DNA from: an uncultured Actinomycetes bacterium
GTDB lineage: Bacteria > Actinomycetota > Acidimicrobiia > Acidimicrobiales > RAAP-2
DNA: 34,242 bases
Direction of reading: 5' to 3'
Assembly (NCBI GenBank): GCA_903847955.1
Contig: CAINFA010000205.1
Coordinates: forward strand, 1 to 34,242
The notes below the pieces were generated by a model. The model had not been told where the DNA came from. It searched no databases and saw only the letters and a list, made by a program, of their open reading frames with translations. Positions 1 to 9,083 of the stretch are shown in pieces. The position numbers and the translations under genes are program-made. Position 1 is the first letter of the stretch. Each line of letters starts with the position of its first letter.

Positions 1-137
1 ACTTGGCCGGTGCGAACTTGGCCGGTGCGAACGTCACCGGCGCCAACCTCACCACGGTTACCTGGTCGAATACCACCTGTCCCGATGGGTCGCTGTCGAA
101 CGCCGACCACGGGACCTGCAAGGGGCACCTCGCCTGA
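1..137 (+). CDS. Pentapeptide-repeat protein, C-terminal fragment (5' end outside window)
   Basis: Frame starting at base 3 reads LAGANLAGANVTGANLTTVTWSNTTCPDGSLSNADHGTCKGHLA* with A(N)LxG-type pentapeptides; stop TGA at 135-137. Confidence 0.8.
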   Translation, partial: LAGANLAGANVTGANLTTVTWSNTTCPDGSLSNADHGTCKGHLA

Positions 138-207
138 CGCGCCGCTGCAGCACGGGTGGTCACCCACCCGTTGCGAGCCGTTCGCCTCACCTCGGTACGC
201 TGCTCAG

Positions 208-1233
208 GTGACCACCCTCCTCGAGCTCGATGTTGCGGCCCAAGGGGCGCTCCTCGCACGCCGTGCCGTGGCTGGCATGGCCGAGGCCGAGCGCGCAGCT
301 GAGCGCTTGGCCGATGCCACCTACCTCCTCGTGGCAGCGAGGGGCTCCTCGGACAATGCGGCGAGGTACTTCCAGTACCTCGCGGGCCAGGTGCTCGGCA
401 AGGTGGTCGCGTTGGCGACGCCGTCGCTGTACGGACCAGGGTCCACCATGGATCTCGCAGGAGCTGGTGTCATCGCCATCTCACAGTCCGGCAGGTCGCC
501 CGGTATCGCCGAGGTGGCGCAACTGGCGAAGGACCAGGGTCGTCCCGTGATCGGTGTCACCAACGACCCGACCTCACCGTTGGCTGTGGTCAGCGACGTG
601 GTGCTGTCGATCTCGACCGGACCTGAAGTGGTGGTGGCCTCGACCAAGACCTTCTCGGCCACCTGGCAAGCGCTGAGTCAGTTGGTCAGCGCCATGGCGC
701 CCTCGCCGATCGCTGGGCTCGAGCAACTGCCAGCACGCATCGAGCGCGTGGCCTCGTGGGCACTTGGGGCCGACCTCGGCATCGGGCGCTTCGATGCGGC
801 TGCAGGGATCACCGTCGTGGGTAGGGGGGTGGGGTACTCGGTGGCCGACGAGGTGTCGCTCAAGATCCGCGAGGTTGCGGGCGTCAGGGCTGAGTCGTAC
901 GCCGTGGCGGACTACCTCCACGGCCCCATCGGCGCTGACGGGGCGAACTGCTCCCTGCTGCTCATCGTCACCGATGAGCTGACCGATGCCGTGGCCACCG
1001 CTGCCATCGAGGGGAGCAGGGCGGCCGGGATGACGACCCTCGCTCTGTATCCCGCTGATCGGGTACTCGAGGGCACCGATGCGGTCATCGTGCTTCCTGA
1101 AGAGATGGAGAACTGGTCGGTGGGGCTCGCCCAAGTCGTCGTGGGCCAAGTGCTGGCCCTCCGGCTCGGCCAACGGTACGGCCGCCCCATCGACGCACCC
1201 CCCCGTCTGGCGAAGGTCACCCTGTCGGCCTAA
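208..1233 (+). CDS. SIS-domain protein, GlmS/AgaS-like sugar isomerase without glutaminase domain
   Basis: GTG start at 208 within the ORF starting at 10; VAARGSSDNAARYFQYLAG, ISQSGRSPGIAEVAQLAK and STKTFSATWQAL match tandem SIS domains; bases before 208 belong to the pentapeptide gene or spacer. Confidence 0.85.
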   Translation: MTTLLELDVAAQGALLARRAVAGMAEAERAAERLADATYLLVAARGSSDNAARYFQYLAGQVLGKVVALATPSLYGPGSTMDLAGAGVIAISQSGRSPGIAEVAQLAKDQGRPVIGVTNDPTSPLAVVSDVVLSISTGPEVVVASTKTFSATWQALSQLVSAMAPSPIAGLEQLPARIERVASWALGADLGIGRFDAAAGITVVGRGVGYSVADEVSLKIREVAGVRAESYAVADYLHGPIGADGANCSLLLIVTDELTDAVATAAIEGSRAAGMTTLALYPADRVLEGTDAVIVLPEEMENWSVGLAQVVVGQVLALRLGQRYGRPIDAPPRLAKVTLSA

Positions 1234-1263
1234 CGGACAGATTCGTGAACACGGACCTCGGCG

Positions 1264-1284
1264 CCCGTCGGCCTCTCCGACGGG
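1264..1284 (+). terminator. Hairpin downstream of SIS gene (CCCGTCGG-CCTCT-CCGACGGG)
   Basis: Perfect 8-bp GC stem with 5-nt loop 30 nt after the stop codon; no T tract. Confidence 0.45.
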
Positions 1285-1400
1285 GGCCAAGCCGTCATCG
1301 AGGTGGACGACGCACTGAGGTTTGGCTTCCACTGGCGTCGGACCGCCAACATCGCAGGCGCCGGATTCCCGCCAGGGGTTCCACGCCGGTCGCGCTGACC

Positions 1401-3815
1401 TCAGCTGATCGTGAAGCTGGTCGTGAGCGGCAGATCCGAGGCGTCTTGGCCGACGCTCAGGGTGTAGCTGCCGGGGTCGAGCACCCAGTGGTTCGACGGG
1501 AAGACCTGCAGCGAACGCGTGCTGATGGGCATCGAGATGGTCGCGTGGGCTCCGGGGTCGAGCGTCGCTGACCCGATGCACTTCAACTGCGCTGGCGGCT
1601 CACCGGCAGCGGCGGGGTAGGTGACGTAGCCCTGGGCCACGACGCGACCCCGGAGGTTGCCGGTGTTGGTCGCCACCACCGACGCCGTGAAGCCTTGTGG
1701 GGTCTTCGACACGGTGAGTCCACTCAGGTTGAAGGTGGTGTAGCTCAGCCCGAAGCCGAAGGGGAACAGCGGCGTCGAGCCCGTCGCTCGGTACCACCGG
1801 TACCCGACGTCAAGGCCCTGGCCATCTGGGCCCTGAAGCGCGGGGGCAGTACCGAAGCTCCAGTCGCTCCCTTCTGCCTTGGCGTCGCTTGCGGGGAAGG
1901 TGATGGGGAGGTGCCCAGAGGGATCCACCTGACCGTCGAGCACCTGGGCGATGGCCGTTCCCGACGTCTGCCCCGGGAGCCAGGCCTCGACCACTGCTGC
2001 CACTTGGTGCAGCCAGGGCATGAGCACGGCACCACCGGTGGTCAGGACGACGACGGTGTTGGGGTTGGCGTGGGCAACGGCAGCGATGAGCTGGTTCTCG
2101 TCGTTGGGCAACTCGAGGCTGGCGCGATCGTCCCCCTCGCTCATCGAGGCGTTGGCGACCACGATGGCAACGTTCGCTGCGCTCGCGGCCTTGGCCGCCC
2201 CGGCGATGGCCGAGGTGTCGTTGGCGGCCACCACGGTGGGCACCGCTGACGGCGGATTGTAGCTGAGGTGCACGACGTGGTGGCCGGGGGCGAGGGTGAT
2301 CGCCTCAGCCTGCTCATTGATCCCGCCGCCGCTGTCGTGGAGTCCGAGGGTGCGATCCAGCACGTTGCCGTCGACGCTGAGCACGGCGGAGTGCGAGCCG
2401 TTGGGGGCCCTGAGCGCGAAGTCCTCGACGGTCCGCTGGGTCACGTCGTAGGAGATGGTGGCCTCACCCGGGCTCGTCACAACGTTTGGTTGGTTCGCCA
2501 TGGCTGGCTGGAAGAGCTTGACCACTCCGGAACCCATAGCCGGGAAGTAGCTCACCGAGGATGCGCCGAGGGCGGCGGTGATGCCCTGGATGGGCTCGAC
2601 GTAGGTGCCGTGCACCGGTACTTGGCCCGAGCCCGGCTGGGTGTACTGCGCTCCGGTGCCTGCGGCTGATCCGATGACCGCAACCGTGGTACCGCGGTGG
2701 ATGGGCAGCACCCCGTTGTTGGCGAGGAGCACCGTGCCAGAGGCGGCGATTGAGGTACCAGCGTCGGCCACCGAGGCGTTCTGCAGTTCGATCGGCGCGT
2801 AGGTCCGTGGGTTCTCGATGGCCCCGCTGGCGAACAGGGGTGTCAGCACCTTGACCACGGCGTGCCGGAGCTGGGCAATGGTGATGAGCCCGCTGTTGAA
2901 CTCAGTGGTCATGAGTGTCGAGACGTCTGGACGGAACAGGTCGTCGCCGTTGCCGAGCGCGGCTGCGGGGTTGCCGTTCGTGGCGGCGTAGTCGCTGCGG
3001 AAGAAGCCGGTGAAGCCATTGGAGGTCATCAGGCGTTGCAGGATCGGCGAGCTGCACTGGGCTTGGTGGTCGGCCGATCCCAACGCGCACATGGCGCCGA
3101 CGGGAGCGGCGGGGGCCGCGGCACGAAATGGCGAGAGGTACACCTCAGCCAGCCCTCGCGTTGGGACCGAGTAGTCGGCGTGGTTCCGGTCGAACTCTTG
3201 GGTGTAGACCCCGACGTGCTTGATGATGGCCAAGGTGCCCGTGCTCTCGATGCCATCGAGCTCTCTGAGGGCGAGCTGGCCGATCAGGTAGGGGTCCTCA
3301 CCAAAGCCCTCCGAGGCTCGTCCCCAGGTGGGCATGATCGTCGGATTGACCGACGGCGTTTGGATGACCGTGACGCCATCGGCGGTGGCATCACCGCCGA
3401 GGAGTTGTCCGTAGGTCTTGGCCTCAGCAGGGCCGAAGGATGCCGCCACCGAGATCGCAGCAGGCAGCACCGGCGCTCCAGCCAGGGTCAGTCCACTCGG
3501 TCCGTCTTGGAAGACGAAGCTCGGGAGGCAGAGCGAAGCATCGCCTTCCAAGATGTTCTCTGGCTGTCGATTGGGCGTGGTCCCCAGGTTGAGCAGCGCA
3601 ATGGCCTGCGCAGAGGTCATGGCGTCGGCCACCATGGTGGCGAGCTGGGTGGGGGTGTTCTTCGCCACGATCGCGGGCTGCACCCAGGGGCACGTTCCGG
3701 TGTTGGCTCGAGTCCGATCTCTTGCACCGGCATGGCCGGGCAGGAGTGCGGCGAAGGTTGCACTGGAGGTAACCAGCAGGGCAGTGAGGAGGCGTCGTCG
3801 AGAGTCCCGGGTCAT
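1401..3815 (-). CDS. Secreted glycoside hydrolase family 3 (beta-glucosidase-like) with C-terminal Fn3-like domain
   Basis: LPSFVFQDGPSGL, RASEGFGEDPYL, IIKHVGVYTQEFDRNHAD, GFFRSDY (nucleophile region) and FPFGFGLSYTTF are GH3 motifs; N-terminal signal SRRRLLTALL...AGA. Confidence 0.9.
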   Translation of the reverse strand: MTRDSRRRLLTALLVTSSATFAALLPGHAGARDRTRANTGTCPWVQPAIVAKNTPTQLATMVADAMTSAQAIALLNLGTTPNRQPENILEGDASLCLPSFVFQDGPSGLTLAGAPVLPAAISVAASFGPAEAKTYGQLLGGDATADGVTVIQTPSVNPTIMPTWGRASEGFGEDPYLIGQLALRELDGIESTGTLAIIKHVGVYTQEFDRNHADYSVPTRGLAEVYLSPFRAAAPAAPVGAMCALGSADHQAQCSSPILQRLMTSNGFTGFFRSDYAATNGNPAAALGNGDDLFRPDVSTLMTTEFNSGLITIAQLRHAVVKVLTPLFASGAIENPRTYAPIELQNASVADAGTSIAASGTVLLANNGVLPIHRGTTVAVIGSAAGTGAQYTQPGSGQVPVHGTYVEPIQGITAALGASSVSYFPAMGSGVVKLFQPAMANQPNVVTSPGEATISYDVTQRTVEDFALRAPNGSHSAVLSVDGNVLDRTLGLHDSGGGINEQAEAITLAPGHHVVHLSYNPPSAVPTVVAANDTSAIAGAAKAASAANVAIVVANASMSEGDDRASLELPNDENQLIAAVAHANPNTVVVLTTGGAVLMPWLHQVAAVVEAWLPGQTSGTAIAQVLDGQVDPSGHLPITFPASDAKAEGSDWSFGTAPALQGPDGQGLDVGYRWYRATGSTPLFPFGFGLSYTTFNLSGLTVSKTPQGFTASVVATNTGNLRGRVVAQGYVTYPAAAGEPPAQLKCIGSATLDPGAHATISMPISTRSLQVFPSNHWVLDPGSYTLSVGQDASDLPLTTSFTIS

Positions 3816-3972
3816 GGTGGTGGCTCAGGTCATGTCTCAGGGCTGGCCGCGAGCGCTGGCCGACTCGACCATGGTACCGGGGGCGGGGAGCCGGGCAGTC
3901 TGCTCGAGAAAAGTTCGACCTGACCAGCACTGATGTCGTCTGCCGCTGCCCAATCATGGGTGGTGGAGTCCC

Positions 3973-4635
3973 CTACATCCCCCCTCCGGGGAAGTGCACC
4001 GGCCTGAGCGCAGCGCAGGCGCTGAAGGCTGCGGGGTACTTCGAAGGGAGCTCGCTGATTCCTCCGCCGAAGGAAGGAAGCGAACCTGATGGTGGACCGT
4101 ACCCAGAACCTCCAGGGCCTGGGCCATTGCCGTAGCCGCCCTGGCCACCAAACCCCTGGCCGTCGCCGTAGCCGCCCGGGCCACCGAAGCCTTGCCCACC
4201 GCCGTAGCCGTAGCCGTAGCCGTAGCCGCCCGGGCCGCCGAACCCCTGGCCGCCGCTCGTGCCACCCGAGGGGAACCCACCCCCAGGCTGGAAGCTAGGG
4301 ATCGGGACGCCATGGTTTCGAAGGCACGTGGTGTAGGCCTCGAACGCGGTTCGGTTGACGTGACGACCAGATGACGAACTCGAGGAGTGCATGGAGATGA
4401 TCACGGCCGCTACCACCACGACGGCGACGACGGCGGCGATGGCTCCGATCAGCTTGGAGGAACGAGGGCTCGCCGAGGAGGAGGCAGCGTGCTCGTCAGC
4501 TGGGGTGCCATCACCGTCGTCGTCGAGGGGTGTGTCGTCGGCGAACAAGCCCGCCGAAGGTCCAGGTGTTGGGACCACTGCGTGGTGCGGAGGTGACGGC
4601 TCGTCGCCATCGTCATCGAACAGTCCAGGAGCCAT
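3973..4635 (-). CDS. Single-TM, Gly-rich protein with CxxxHGVP motif, partner of adjacent ABC transporter
   Basis: Acidic N-terminus, one TM (LIGAIAAVVAVVVVAAVIIS), FEAYTTCLRNHGVPIPSF, Gly/Tyr-rich repeats, then AFSACAALRP; start overlaps ATPase stop (TGATG). Confidence 0.75.
   Translation of the reverse strand: MAPGLFDDDGDEPSPPHHAVVPTPGPSAGLFADDTPLDDDGDGTPADEHAASSSASPRSSKLIGAIAAVVAVVVVAAVIISMHSSSSSSGRHVNRTAFEAYTTCLRNHGVPIPSFQPGGGFPSGGTSGGQGFGGPGGYGYGYGYGGGQGFGGPGGYGDGQGFGGQGGYGNGPGPGGSGYGPPSGSLPSFGGGISELPSKYPAAFSACAALRPVHFPGGGM
4089..4260 (-). repeat. In-frame tandem repeats encoding GGYG(YGYGYG)GGQGFGGPGG
   Basis: Repeated gccgtagccgcccgggccaccgaa-like units and four consecutive gccgta hexamers near 4202-4225. 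Confidence 0.8.
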
Positions 4636-5303
4636 CAGGCCACCAACTTTCCGTCTTCTAAGGTGAAGGTGACGTCGGTCCGCTGGGCGATGGTGAGGTC
4701 GTGGGTCACGATGATCACCGTCACCCCAGCCTCGTGGCTCAGCTGCTTGAGCAGGTCGAAGATGAGCCGACCCGTCTTGGTGTCGAGGTTGCCAGTTGGC
4801 TCATCGGCCAAGAGCACCGAGGGCTTGTTGCCGAGCGCTCGGGCGATCGCCACCCGCTGTTGCTCACCACCAGAGAGCCTCGACGGCTTGCGGGCATGCT
4901 TCTCTCCCTTGAGCCCCACCTGGTCGAGGAGCGCAGCGGCTCTGGTTGCTCGTGCCGCCTTCGCGGTGCCAGCGAACTCCATGGGGAGCATGACGTTCTC
5001 CAGGGCGGTCAGGTTGGGGATCAGGTTGAAGCTCTGGAAGACGAAGCCGACCTTGTTGCGTCGGTAGGTGATGAGCTCTCGATCACTCGAGGAGCTGATG
5101 ATCTGATCATCGACCCGGACCGATCCTGCGCTCGGCTTGTCGAGCCCACCGAGCATGGACATCAAGGTGGACTTCCCGCTCCCACTCATGCCGACGATGG
5201 AGGCGAACTGGCCATCGGGAACCGAGAAACTGACGTCATCGACGGCTACCACCCCCTCGTCGCCGGACTTGAAGCGTTTGGTGAGTCCTTGGACCTCAAT
5301 CAT
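4635..5303 (-). CDS. ABC transporter ATPase, MacB/LolD type
   Basis: Walker A GMSGSGKST, signature LSGGEQQRVAIARAL, Walker B VLLADEPTGNLD, H-loop VTHD. Confidence 0.95.
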   Translation of the reverse strand: MIEVQGLTKRFKSGDEGVVAVDDVSFSVPDGQFASIVGMSGSGKSTLMSMLGGLDKPSAGSVRVDDQIISSSSDRELITYRRNKVGFVFQSFNLIPNLTALENVMLPMEFAGTAKAARATRAAALLDQVGLKGEKHARKPSRLSGGEQQRVAIARALGNKPSVLLADEPTGNLDTKTGRLIFDLLKQLSHEAGVTVIIVTHDLTIAQRTDVTFTLEDGKLVA

Positions 5304-5305
5304 GG

Positions 5306-6700
5306 TTACTCCCCTCTCAGCACTTCTGCTGGACGAACCTTGGCGATGGCGTAGGCAGGAAGGGACGAGCCGATCAGCGCGATGAGCACGATCCCAGCCA
5401 AGGCGTAGCCGATGACGCCGAGGCCCGTCGCAGCCCGCAGGTCATGGCCGAAGGTGCCGAGGTGGAAGCCTCCGACGCCTCCCCCCGAGAACGGGCCTCT
5501 GAATGGTGTGCTCGACGAGGAGGAGGTGGTCGCGTTCTGCAGGACCTTGAGCACGGGGTTGGCCAGCCACGCTCCGAGCAGGCTTCCCACCACCCCCGCC
5601 ATCACCGTCAGGGTCAGGGACTCGGTGACGAATCCGAGCACCACGTTGGCGTTCGAGGCACCGAAGGCCTTCAAGATGCCGATCTCTCGGCGGCGCTCTC
5701 GCACCACCATGAGCATCGAGAGGAAGAGGATCACCCCTCCGGCAGCGAGGGCACCGATGAGCGAGTAGAGCGCGATGTCTTGCATGGTGGAGAAGGAGCT
5801 CGAGACCTGCGTGGCGTCTTGCTCAGAGCTGGTCACGGTGGCGACAGAGGTGCCGAGGGCGGCCTGGATGGCTGCGGTGGCGCTCGAGACGTTGGCGATG
5901 GAGTCGACCTCGGCCACCATGGAGGTGGGGCCACTCACGCCTTGGAGGGACTCCTGGGTCTTGAGGGGGAGGAGCACCGTTGCATTGGACCGGGTGGTGT
6001 TGGCGGTGAAGATGCCGACCACCTTGATGGTCTTGTCGTACGCCGTCAAGGTCGAGCCGACGGCCAGCTTGTTCTTCGTCGCCGTGGCTTGGGCGACGTC
6101 GGCGACGAGATCTTTCGAGGAGGGGCTGAAGAAGGTTCCGGCGTCGAGGCGCAGCGAGGTCGCCCCGATCACCGTGGCGTTGGCCGGCGAGGAGGTCCCG
6201 AAGAACTCCATGGGTGGGTGGAAGTTGGCCGGCAGGGTGAAGCCGCCGTTGGTGACCTTGGCGATGGCGCCGGGGGTGATGGGGGAGACGAGCGAGGTCG
6301 TCGCCCCTGAGCCACCAAAGCCGAAGTGCTGACCGCCACCACCCCCACCAAAGCCACCACCGCTCGGCGAGGTGGAGCTCTGGGCTTGGGTCGTGTTCTG
6401 CAAGGTGTCCCTGGTCGATGCCGTGACCGAGGTGACGTGGGCGGTGGCCTCCACCGCAGCGATCTGGGCTTCGGTGAAGGGGTTGCCTCCACCACCGAAC
6501 CCGCCGAAGGATCCTGCGGGGGTGATGGTGATCGTGTTGTTGATCTCGGACGACACCTGGTTGATGTGCTGCTTGACCGAGTTGTACGACAACAGCATCA
6601 CGAGCGCCAGGGCGAAGCTGAGCGACAGGATCAGCACGATCGAGACGGTGCGGACCACGTTGCGGTAGGCGTTCTTCGCGCCTCGGGTGACGGTGCTCAT
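5306..6700 (-). CDS. MacB/FtsX-type ABC permease with Gly-rich extracytoplasmic insertions
   Basis: N-terminal TM, large extracytoplasmic domain, C-terminal FtsX domain (MLMVVRERRREIGILKAFGASNANVVLGFVTESLTL); GGFGGGG insertions. Confidence 0.9.
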   Translation of the reverse strand: MSTVTRGAKNAYRNVVRTVSIVLILSLSFALALVMLLSYNSVKQHINQVSSEINNTITITPAGSFGGFGGGGNPFTEAQIAAVEATAHVTSVTASTRDTLQNTTQAQSSTSPSGGGFGGGGGGQHFGFGGSGATTSLVSPITPGAIAKVTNGGFTLPANFHPPMEFFGTSSPANATVIGATSLRLDAGTFFSPSSKDLVADVAQATATKNKLAVGSTLTAYDKTIKVVGIFTANTTRSNATVLLPLKTQESLQGVSGPTSMVAEVDSIANVSSATAAIQAALGTSVATVTSSEQDATQVSSSFSTMQDIALYSLIGALAAGGVILFLSMLMVVRERRREIGILKAFGASNANVVLGFVTESLTLTVMAGVVGSLLGAWLANPVLKVLQNATTSSSSSTPFRGPFSGGGVGGFHLGTFGHDLRAATGLGVIGYALAGIVLIALIGSSLPAYAIAKVRPAEVLRGE

Positions 6701-6805
6701 CGGTGGACCCTTCGTGGTGCTGGTGGAGTGCTGCTCACCCTACGGCGCCTGACTTGGAGCACCTTGGACGTTGGCTGGTAGTCGCCTGTGAGGTCGTGGT
6801 CCGCC

Positions 6806-8308
6806 TCACGGCTCGACGAGGGGAGCCAGGGGCAGCGAGATGGTGAAGGCGGCGCCGCTCCCAGGGGCCGAGCGCAGGACCACGGTGCCGTGGTGCGCCT
6901 TGACGATGGCCGCAACGATGGCGAGGCCGAGACCTGATCCACCGCCGTGGTGCACCCTGGCTGGGTCCTCCCGGAAGAAGCGGTCGAAGGCGTGCTCGGC
7001 GACCTCGGCCTCCATGCCCGGACCATCGTCGGTGACCTCGAGGATGACGCGCTCGCCTTGGGTGCTGAGTGCGACCTTGGTCGAGGTTCCCTCTGGGGTA
7101 TGGGATCGCACGTTGGCCAAGAGGTTCTCGAGGACTCGGTGGAGTTGGGCTTCATCACCGAGCACCTCAACGGGTGTCTGGGCCACGAACGTAATGGGGT
7201 AGGTGGGCCCGACGGTCCGGGCGGTGGCCACCACCTCGGAGCACAACCCGACGAGCTCTACCGGCGCGCTCCTCGGCGTGATGCCTTCGTCGAGTCGTGC
7301 CAGGGTCAGCAGGTCGTCGACCAACCGCTGCATGCGGGCAGACTCTGCGGAGATCCCGGTCATGACCCGGCTGAGGTCTTCGGCGTTGCCTGCAGCCCCG
7401 CGATCGAACAGCTCGGCGTAGGCCGAGATGGCGGCGATGGGTGTCCGCAGCTCGTGGGAGGCATCGGCCACGAACTGCCGCAGCTGCAGGTCACGCTGCT
7501 CGAGCTTGACCGCAGTGGCGTCTCTGGTCCTGAAGGCGTCTTGGAGGGAGTCGAGCATGGAGTTGAACGAGCTGGCGAGCCGGCTCACCTCGGTGGATCC
7601 CCTCGAGGTGGGAACGCGCTCGTCGAGGTTGCCCTCGGTGATCGAAGCTGCGGTGGCCTCAACCTGGCGCAGGGGCCGGAGCCCAACCACCACCAGTGCG
7701 AACCCGGCAGCGACGGCCCCAACGAGGGCGAGGCCTGAGACCACGAGTTCAGTCAGCAGCAGCTTGTGCAAGGTCGCATCCTCGGCCACGAGGGGAATGG
7801 CCAGCACGAGGACTTGGCCGTTGTACAGCACCTCGGTTCGCACCCGGAAGCGCAAGCCGGCCGGGCTCGAACCGCTGGTGAAGTACGTGACAGAGCGCGG
7901 TCCTGGCGGTTGGGATGCCGACAGGTGGGCGGGGAGGATCGGCGCGTAGGGGGTGGCGCCGAGGTAGGCCGGACACTCTTGGTTGTCGATGACCTTCCCG
8001 GCGGTGGTGCGGATCGAGACGAACCCCGACTGGGTGGCGAAAGCTCCCTGCCCGTTGGGGAACGGCGAGAAGTCCTGATCTGAGGGGAAGCCGTAGCCAG
8101 CGGCGAATGGCGAGGGCCCCGGACACGAGGAGATCTCGAACCCTCGCAAGATGGCGAGGGAGAAGCTGAGGTGGCCTTGCTCGAGGGTCTGGTCCACCCG
8201 GTTGTACAGGTACGACTGCAGCAGTGAGTAGGTGGCCACGTTCGCTGCCACCAGGGCAATCAGGGTCACCGCACCGATCGCCAGCAGCAGCCGGGTGCGC
8301 AGCGACAT
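6806..8308 (-). CDS. Sensor histidine kinase (HAMP, HisKA, HATPase)
   Basis: MSLRTRLLLAIG start at 8308 overlapping the regulator stop (TGATG); FVADASHELRTPIAAISAYAEL, NLLANVRSHTP, GSGLGLAIV. Confidence 0.93.
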   Translation of the reverse strand: MSLRTRLLLAIGAVTLIALVAANVATYSLLQSYLYNRVDQTLEQGHLSFSLAILRGFEISSCPGPSPFAAGYGFPSDQDFSPFPNGQGAFATQSGFVSIRTTAGKVIDNQECPAYLGATPYAPILPAHLSASQPPGPRSVTYFTSGSSPAGLRFRVRTEVLYNGQVLVLAIPLVAEDATLHKLLLTELVVSGLALVGAVAAGFALVVVGLRPLRQVEATAASITEGNLDERVPTSRGSTEVSRLASSFNSMLDSLQDAFRTRDATAVKLEQRDLQLRQFVADASHELRTPIAAISAYAELFDRGAAGNAEDLSRVMTGISAESARMQRLVDDLLTLARLDEGITPRSAPVELVGLCSEVVATARTVGPTYPITFVAQTPVEVLGDEAQLHRVLENLLANVRSHTPEGTSTKVALSTQGERVILEVTDDGPGMEAEVAEHAFDRFFREDPARVHHGGGSGLGLAIVAAIVKAHHGTVVLRSAPGSGAAFTISLPLAPLVEP

Positions 8309-9008
8309 CAGCCGGCCGGGTCGCGGAGCGCGTAGCCGACCAGGCGCACGGTGTGGAGCAGCGGTGGCCCCAGGGCATCGAGCTTCCGGCGGAGGTAGCT
8401 GACGTAGGTCTCGACCACGTTGGCGTCCCCGCCGAAGTCGTAGTGCCAAACGTGGTCGAGGATCTGGGCCTTGGAGAGTACTCGACGGGGGTTCAGCATG
8501 AAGTAGCGGAGCAGGTTGAACTCGGTGGCGGTCAGGTTGACCAGGTGCCCGAGCGGCGAACTTCGTGCGCGTCCTCGTCCATCTCGAGATCAGCGAACCG
8601 CAGGAGGTGGTCGTCGTCTTCTGCTCGACCGGTCCGCCGCAAGATGGCTTGCACCCTCGCCACGAGTTCCGCCAAGGCGAAGGGCTTGGTGACGTAGTCG
8701 TCGCCCCCGACGGTCAGTCCAGCCAGCTTGTCGTCGAGGGAGTCTCGGGCGGTCAAGAACAGGACGGGAACCCTGATGCCGTCGGCTCGGAGCCGCCGGG
8801 TGACCTCAAGGCCGTTGATGTCGGGCAGCATGATGTCGAGGACCACGAGGTCAGGGGTGCGCTCTTGGGCCATCGCCAGCGCTCGTCGCCCGCTCATCGC
8901 CTCGTCGACCTCGAAACCCTCGTAGCGCAACGAGGTCGCCACCGCATCGATGATGGACGGCTCATCGTCGACCACCAAGATCCTCGAGGTCGTGCTGGGG
9001 TTCGCCAC
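8308..9008 (-). pseudogene. OmpR-family response regulator split by an apparent 1-nt deletion near 8541-8549
   Basis: Receiver frame (8532-9008) ends HEVRRSGTWST*; the shifted frame continues LVNLTATEFNLLRYFMLNPRRVLSKAQILDHVWHYDFGGDANVVETYVSYLRRKLDALG...GYALRDPAG*, the winged-helix output domain. Confidence 0.85.
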
Positions 9009-9083
9009 CGCACCAGCATGAACCGCGGAGGTGGACCCCGGCTGGGTGCTTCCTGTGAGGGGGCTGTGGAGGGGCTTGGTGCC

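Noticed and set aside
5444-6310. 288-aa ORF antisense to the ABC permease
   Set aside because: Low-complexity Gly/Glu/Arg product typical of antisense reading of Gly/Ser-rich genes.
8541-8549. Programmed -1 frameshifting of the response regulator
   Set aside because: No X-XXY-YYZ slippery heptamer seen and downstream stop comes within four codons; simple loss of one C is the simpler explanation.
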